Assembly (NCBI GenBank): GCA_902728285.1
Contig: CACVBU010001120.1
Coordinates: forward strand, 1,054,001 to 1,118,000
Direction of reading: 5' to 3'
From: Clytia hemisphaerica
Lineage: Eukaryota > Cnidaria > Hydrozoa > Leptothecata > Clytiidae
DNA length: 64,000 bases
Positions within the stretch are counted from its first letter, which is position 1. Each line of letters opens with the position of its first letter. Position numbers and translations under genes: made by a program. Of the stretch, positions 59,601 through 64,000 are shown piece after piece. The notes under the pieces are model-generated. The model did no database searches. It was not told where the DNA came from and was given only the letters and a program-made list of their open reading frames with translations.

Positions 59601-61460
59601 TGCGACGCTTGAAATCGCTCGCAAAAAATCGGCAATAATAAAATTTTTGAACAAAGGAAAGGTCATTGACAGAAAAAGTCTGAGAAAAAGTCCGACAAAT
59701 TTACCGACTCAACGACTCAATTCTACTCAATTTTTGAGAGTCGGTCGGGCGACGCGAAACGAAGATATTTCTGATTGCCGCCTAAAGAAGGGTGTCGGAA
59801 TTAGACGGGGGATGTCGATATTAGACCAACTTACTAGTATTAATATAAAAGTTGTATAGTTGGTATTATATTAAAGTGTTATCTTGTAGAAGAATTTTGC
59901 TTCTCTTGAAAACCAGAAAAAATCATATTCTCTCTTCTTTCAGAACCAGCCCCTTCAAAATAGACCTTTCGCTAGAAAGAAATGTTTTTACATAGGTTTT
60001 GCATACTTTTTTATGTATGAAATCTGGCCACAACAAATTTGCCACACCATTGTATCTGCATATACAGTATAATCCAAGCAAGATAGATGGTGGATGAAAA
60101 GCAAAAAGATCGATTTCAAAGCATCCAAAAACACCCTTGAAAGTTTAGCAGAGTGTTTCTTTAAAGTCTTCAAACTCTTTCTGAGTTCTATACAACAGTC
60201 AGCAGGGAAATCCCTCGATTACGGTATACTGCAATTGCGGTAGTTTTCATTTGTGTTTAGCCTTCAAAGGCTTATAACGACTAAATATAGTGCTGGTAGA
60301 CAAAGATAAACAAACATCGACTATAAAAAATTGTACGAGAAGAAAGCTTTTCCTTATTAAAATAATCTGATCTACGGAAAAAATATTTTGTCTGTGTGTT
60401 AAAAAGATATGATCAATTATGAACAAAAATTGCCTGTTTTGTCCTTGAATCTTGAATGCTGATTCTTGAATATACTTCAATTGCGGTATATGAAAATTGT
60501 AAAAGTGACGTTTATACTGCAATTGCAGTAAAAATTTACTACCGCAATCGAGGGGATTTCCCTGACTGTACAAGCTACCACCATAGACTAAAGTCCAAAT
60601 ATTTGGTTGAAACATCAGTTGAAAAAAAATCAAATGACTGAGCAATCAAAGCAGCAAAATTTCAAAACAAATGAACTATGCAGCTCTGCTTGCAGCTCTC
60701 CTAACATTCGGCTAAAGCTTCAGATGCATCCGGCTGGACTTAGAATTTTTTTCAAGTTGAATAGTGACCAAAGGGGGTCTCGAACCGGGAACCTATAGGT
60801 TTCGAAACCAATGCCCTATCCACTAGGCCAAACCGGCTGCCGAAAATTCGATATTTAGGGTTACTTATATGAGGGTCTTAGTACTATATATAAATAAGTC
60901 TGACTGACGAGTTAGGGTAACTGTTACGATCGCCATTACTCCGAAGAAGCCACCACACGTGTGCACCGCCGGGTGGGTGCACCGCCGGCCGGGTGAGGGG
61001 TTAGGAATGTGCACCAGGGTGGCTTCGCCACCCTGGTGCAAATCCCTAACCCTATGCTACGCGCTAGGCACGTCGCGTGCGCTCCGCGTGGTATATGCGC
61101 GGCCGGATGCATCTGAAGCATTAGTCGAAAGTCTCTCCTATCTAATCTACCATTTTTGTTTTGATTTAACTTTGTATTTTAAGGACCAGCCAGGTCCTTC
61201 ATTCGAGGGCTATGCATGTTAGCCTCTGCTGATAAAAGTTACCCATCTTCATGGTACCCCTGCAAATACTTTTATTCTAGAAAGAAATGCAAATTATCTG
61301 TGTGTATCGATTCGGTCAACACCAAGAGAGGCGGAAAAGAAAAAGTATGTATAAAACCTATAGACGTCATATACTTACAGTTAAAGTTGAAGTCCAGTGT
61401 CATCAATAAAACTGAAAGGGAGGAAAATACCCTGTAAAGCCAAGACGTTTCTGTCCACAT
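50680..61460 (-). CDS. DNAJC3: DNAJC3 / P58IPK, ER-lumen TPR and J-domain co-chaperone (complete)
   Basis: Sixteen exons join in frame to 494 residues (human 504): 61379-61460, 59152-59262, 58884-59008, 57301-57375, 56973-57011, 56622-56726, 54338-54426, 53958-54050, 53682-53742, 53442-53500, 53034-53139, 52609-52729, 52425-52474, 52215-52297, 51645-51793 and 50680-50816. A signal peptide (LYRVFSSLSVLLMT) precedes nine TPR-like repeats, starting at VDHHLEMGKRLLAAGQLTEA. The J-domain (DYYKILGVKRNA then KWHPDKFPEDEEKKKAEKKF) has the HPD motif that stimulates BiP ATPase. The C-terminus, EDPLDPESQQGQGFNPF ending FKFHFN, is the family hallmark. The protein binds misfolded clients in the ER lumen and was first known as an inhibitor of PKR/PERK. 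Introns carry at least six short transposons and a 14-bp motif array. The first exon was placed by phase, signal peptide and donor. Confidence 0.95.
50902..51275. mobile_element. G-run inverted-repeat element in the last DNAJC3 intron
   Basis: The left end CATAGTTCGGA is followed by seven C; the right end TCCGCACTATA is preceded by a run of about eleven G. Many GGGGG tracts with AAG(A/G)AGGGG phrases lie between. The terminal match is 9 of 11. Confidence 0.65.
51464..51636. mobile_element. Hairpin element (arms of about 65-70 bp) beside the J-domain exon
   Basis: The left arm starts AATAGATCTTATCAGAG; the right arm ends with its inverse CTCTGATAAGATCTATT. The arms are nearly complementary over about 65 bp. 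TA dinucleotides at both ends fit a Tc1/mariner-type insertion. The element begins 8 nt inside the intron whose donor is at 51644. Confidence 0.85.
54619..54872. mobile_element. TA-flanked element with ~50-bp inverted repeats in the largest DNAJC3 intron
   Basis: The left arm (CCGAGTGTGCCAGAA...TTTGATTTGATATTGTAGGC) and right arm are inverted copies over about 50 bp. The 254-bp element is flanked by TA on both sides (54617-54618 and 54873-54874), typical of Tc1/mariner-derived short elements. Confidence 0.85.
54963..56215. repeat. Array of GTGACTAACGGACA motifs in a DNAJC3 intron
   Basis: The 14-mer or a one-base variant starts at 54963, 55130, 55327 (AACAGACA), 55350, 55867, 56034 and 56202 on the plus strand, and at 55687-55699 inverted. 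Four adjacent spacings are 167-168 bp, or twice that. The sequence between copies shows no similarity from one interval to the next, so this is not an ordinary tandem repeat. There is no open frame across it. Confidence 0.8.
57968..58142. mobile_element. TAGACCTTTT inverted-repeat element
   Basis: TAGACCTTTTCCTAGTTA (57968) and TAACTAGCAAAAGGTCTA (58125-58142) are inverted copies. Internal sequences (AATAAGTAAAAAAATCCAAC and its partner near 58090) also pair. Related ends occur at 59959 and 62428 (TAGACCTTTTGCTAGT). Confidence 0.75.
58205..58460. mobile_element. TA-flanked hairpin element with ~75-bp arms
   Basis: The arm TACACTCTTCTCGAGATGCA, continuing through TTGTTGTCCTCGTTTTCAAAC, is inverted at 58384-58460 with few mismatches. 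TA lies at both ends. Confidence 0.85.
60203..60564. mobile_element. CAGGGAAATCC inverted-repeat element in DNAJC3 intron 1
   Basis: The left end CAGGGAAATCCCTCGATTAC and right end (inverse) CAGGGAAATCCCCTCGATTG match over about 25 bp. TACTGCAATTGC(G/A)GTA recurs inside near both ends. A decayed relative with TACCGTAATTGCGGTA lies near 62490-62510. Confidence 0.8.
60690..60842 (-). mobile_element. tRNA-Arg-derived SINE
   Basis: On the minus strand from 60842 the sequence has a pol III A box (TGGCCTAGTGGATAGGGC, as in tRNA-Arg genes), an anticodon-loop region TTTCGAA, and a B box GGTTCGAGACC. The acceptor and T stems no longer pair, so it is not a working tRNA. It continues into a tail domain containing CCGGATGCATCTGAAGC near 60720-60740. 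Confidence 0.65.
60940..61140 (+). repeat. GC-rich block with perfect palindrome and a second SINE-type tail
   Basis: This 200-bp stretch is far more GC-rich than anything around it. It holds TGCACCAGGGTGGC-TTC-GCCACCCTGGTGCA (61010-61040), a perfect 14-bp stem with a 3-nt loop. It ends in GGCCGGATGCATCTGAAGC (about 61091-61110), an inverted copy of the tail domain of the SINE at 60690-60842. Confidence 0.65.
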
Positions 61461-61606
61461 CTTGTAAGAAATTAATAATGTTAGCTTTGATTTTCAAGAA
61501 AACATGAAGTTTTCTTCAGTTTTTGCTGCTGGCCCAGGCCAAAGTTTGGAAGTGATGTTTTGAAGTATAGCTTTTGTCCCTTCCACTTGTTTACATCATG
61601 AAAGAG

Positions 61607-61611
61607 CCAAT
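61607..61611 (-). promoter_or_regulatory. CCAAT box upstream of DNAJC3
   Basis: GATTGGCTC on the minus strand (inverse CCAAT) lies about 150 nt upstream of the DNAJC3 start codon. I could not find a full ER-stress element (CCAAT-N9-CCACG) around it. Confidence 0.3.
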
Positions 61612-61619
61612 CAAATCAC

Positions 61620-62230
61620 AGCAAGTAGATGCAAGCTTTTTCGGCTTTGAAAATTTCTCGTGGTTTGTGTTCATTGGTGCATTTTCTTATGAGTGGTTTC
61701 GACATCCTATCGCGATTTCCCTAGTTTTAATTCCTTTTCCTTTTATGAAGAAAGAAACCAGGTTCAGATATTCAAACCCATTGCGTTATCGATTTTTTGT
61801 TCCTAGAACTCAGAAATCGAAAGTGAATTTTGAGTCGATCCAAGCCCCCAAATTTTACTTTCCACATTTTGCTTTGGGGGGACACAGCTCAATGCCCTGA
61901 TATTAGAGTTTCATTGATAGATATTCTCTGTTGAACTTGATTATTTAATACTTTATATTAACATCTTATCTCATATTCATACTAGAAACTCAAAAGTGAG
62001 AGAAAAACAAAAACCACGGGGGAACCATTGCTAATTTGCTTTTAGTTATGTGATGTAACATTTTAGCCATTCAGCAGCTTTCTTTTTTTCTTGTTACTCA
62101 TTAACCAAGTCAGGCTCCAGTGTTTGGTTCTTTGGGCTTTTCTCTTCATGAACAAATAGTTGTATTTCTTTAGTTTATGCGGCATTCAATCAATTTCAAC
62201 CAAAGAAATTTCAATAAAACATTTGTTCAG
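61620..62230. other. Divergent promoter region between DNAJC3 and the right-hand gene
   Basis: About 780 bp separate the two start codons. A 108-codon plus-strand open stretch (61574-61900) lacks any recognisable motif and overlaps the likely DNAJC3 promoter. No TATA box was seen for either gene. Confidence 0.35.
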
Positions 62231-62236
62231 GGAATC

Positions 62237-62345
62237 ATGGCATCTGTTGAAAAACTAAAAAGAAAAAGCAGTAATTGTGCTGGGGAAACCAAAATAAAGA
62301 AAGCTAAAGTTGATAAGGAAAAACTTCCTAAAAGGAACAAAAGAG
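62237..62345 (+). CDS. First exon of a lysine-rich, probably nuclear protein (gene continues off the window)
   Basis: The ATG at 62237 starts MASVEKLKRKSSNCAGETKI, continuing KKAKVDKEKLPKRNKRG to a good donor (AGAG/GTAAAG) in phase 1. KRKS and KKAKVDKEKLPKRNKR look like nuclear or nucleolar localisation signals, as in ribosome-biogenesis proteins, but no domain is visible. An in-frame ATG at 62177 would add 20 residues. A strong acceptor lies at 63985 (TTCCAG), but in this phase it meets a stop after three codons, so either another exon intervenes or that acceptor belongs to another frame. Confidence 0.5.
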
Positions 62346-62580
62346 GTAAAGTATCTTTGATATCTGTCAGTCTGTTTTCTATGCAATTTGTAAAAAACTT
62401 CCGTGGTGAGTTGGGGCTAATAGACCTTTTGCTAGTGAGGATGTCATATTCAGTCAAGGAATTCCCTCTCAATATTGTGTTAGTTTTTTTTACCGTAATT
62501 GCGGTATAACCATCGCTTTTACATTTTTCATATGCTAAATTGCTAAAAGAAACTGGATTCAAGATTTTTGCGCATAATTT

Positions 62581-62849
62581 ATGAGGCCCCCCCAGCGGCA
62601 CCCCTAATCACGCCATCACGCAAAAAAATTTTCTCCATCACGCATCACGAAAATCGCTAAAATTTGTCATCACGCAAAAAATAGCGAAAAATAGCCCAAA
62701 TCACGCATCACGCCTCAAATTTTTGCCCTATCACGCATCACGCCAAATTCTTGATCACGCCATCATGCCAAAAAAAATCTCTAATCACGCCGTCACGCAA
62801 GAAAAAAGTCTCAATCACGCCATCACGCAAACCGCTGGGGGGGCCTCAT
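62581..62849. mobile_element. Element with perfect 18-bp G-run ends and CATCACGC repeats
   Basis: Ends are ATGAGGCCCCCCCAGCGG and its exact inverse. ATTTAT is present at both junctions if the terminal AT is counted as flank. The interior is almost wholly (C)ATCACGC(C/A) in units of 8-35 bp, more than a dozen copies, with A/T-rich spacers. It lies in the intron after 62345. Confidence 0.85.
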
Positions 62850-63211
62850 TTATCATATCTTTATAAACGCGACAGACAAAAGATTTTTCCATAGATCAAT
62901 TCTTTTAATAAAGGCAAGCTTTTTGCTTTTACTATTTCTAACAGTCGATGGTTGTGGCTCTTTGTCAACCGACACTATACATTATGTACTCATTATAAGC
63001 CTTTTACAGTGCAGCAAAAAAAAAGGTCAAATTCATACCCTTGGAGTGCATTTTTCTCAAATTTTCAACTCTTTTAGAGCAAAAAAGAGCAGGATTTAAG
63101 GGCAAAAATTAGCAATTCTTCCTGGATTTGCTGAAATTCCCACCCTTACAATGTATTTTTATTATTTTCAAAAGCATACCCTTAGCCACCATGTATACCT
63201 GTCAGTCAATT

Positions 63212-63641
63212 GGATTTATCTAAAGAATCCTGCATTTACTAAAAATAGACAAAAAGAACGACACATTTCATAAATAACAAATGTCACCATCCACAACCCC
63301 CACCGAAAGTGGCTGTGTGGATTTATCTAAGGAATCCTGCATTTACTAAAAATAGACCAAAATTATTAATTTTTTTTTTTATTAATTTATTTGGTAAAGC
63401 AGGTCAGGTTCTATATACAAAACTATATACAATTATACACAATTCTGTACATATTGGCAGTAAAAAACTGATTTGGACCTAGAACGACAAATTTCATAAA
63501 TAACAAATGTCACCATCCACAACCCCCACCGAAAGTGGCTGTACCCCTATGTATTCATTCCTTTTTGTTTATCACGGGAATTAACTACATATGGTTTAAA
63601 GAATAACAAATTACGCAACAATGCAGGATTCTTTAGAGGAA
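63212..63641. repeat. Two-copy direct repeat with inserted DNA and inverted end
   Basis: A unit of about 106 bp (GGATTTATCTAAAGAATCC through ACCGAAAGTGGCTGT) at 63212-63317 is repeated from 63318 to 63543, interrupted in the second copy by about 120 bp of AT-rich sequence. TGCAGGATTCTTTAGAGG at 63624 is an inverted copy of the unit start, suggesting a transposon end. Confidence 0.7.
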
Positions 63642-64000
63642 CAGACTGATTTGCCTGACTCCTCCCGATTGTTTGATTATTATTTTGTTTTATACTTATA
63701 GTTGTACTAATAATAAGTTTTTCCAGTGCAAATTTTGTGCCTATAACACAAACCCAGTGATTCCAATTTGAGGGATCTTGGAGGGGATTTCTAGGGATAG
63801 CGGGATCCTGAGAGATGAAAACACTCTGGTTAAAAAGAACTGAAAAAGATTCTTGGAAAAAATAATTTTAGTGTATTTTCTTCGTTAAATGTGACATTTA
63901 TGCAAAATTTGATCTTTATATGATGACTAAGCTTGAATTATGCAAAGAAATGAGTCAAACTTTCCCTAATTTTTCATACTTCCAGGACCAGATCGCTAAT

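Noticed and set aside
60247..60645. 132-codon minus-strand open stretch
   Set aside because: It lies across the inverted-repeat element at 60203-60564, so the frame is made of transposon sequence.
60773..60842. Functional tRNA-Arg gene
   Set aside because: A and B boxes are present, but the acceptor and T stems do not pair and the sequence runs on into a SINE tail.
61574..61900. 108-codon plus-strand open stretch
   Set aside because: No domain. It overlaps the likely DNAJC3 promoter and its composition is not convincing.
62600..62830. CRISPR-like repeat array
   Set aside because: CATCACGC units are too short and unevenly spaced, lie within perfect inverted repeats, and the genome is animal.

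Overview
The window reads as an AT-rich animal (metazoan) nuclear genome: genes are split by GT-AG introns, no operons or ribosome binding sites are seen, and the intergenic DNA is full of short non-autonomous DNA transposons. The gene families (integrin beta with tandem NPxY tail motifs, DNAJC3/P58IPK, a VAT1-type reductase, TSP1 proteins, Mab-21 domain) are animal. A histone H2B with two SPKK motifs in its N-terminal tail recalls the sperm-type H2B variants described from hydrozoan cnidarians such as Hydractinia, so a hydrozoan is my best guess. This is inference, not proof.

Layout. 1-684 (minus): start of a PTB/PID-domain adaptor running off the left edge, with a TATA box. 0.7-6.8 kb: mostly intergenic, with a possible decayed ligand-gated channel fragment near 3.7 kb. 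6.9-18.4 kb (plus): a small multi-exon gene of unknown function. Its 9.4 kb third intron holds two opposite-strand paralogous genes for secreted proteins (8.7-10.9 kb and 12.2-16.2 kb). Both end in the same unrecognised ten-cysteine domain, interrupted in both by an 18-nt microexon. 18.8-20.0 kb: a divergent pair, a prothymosin-like acidic nuclear protein (minus) and the SPKK histone H2B (plus), sharing a promoter with an E2F-like site and four copies of a 19-bp motif. 22.7-26.6 kb (plus): a single-exon 1316-residue Mab-21 domain protein. 29.5-39.4 kb (minus): complete 18-exon integrin beta. 46.7-49.8 kb (minus): complete five-exon VAT1-like reductase. 50.7-61.5 kb (minus): complete 16-exon DNAJC3 co-chaperone. 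62.2 kb to the right edge (plus): first exon of a lysine-rich, probably nuclear protein.

Mobile DNA. At least fifteen short inverted-repeat elements lie in introns and spacers. Several have clear target-site duplications (TA, 6 bp or 9 bp). Many have runs of 7-13 G or C next to the terminal repeat, and many carry an internal motif iterated at intervals. The largest DNAJC3 intron carries eight copies of GTGACTAACGGACA, mostly spaced near 168 bp, with unrelated DNA between them.

Gene models were built by hand from splice signals, reading phase and family knowledge. For integrin beta, VAT1-like, DNAJC3 and the two secreted proteins every exon junction keeps frame. No database search was run.
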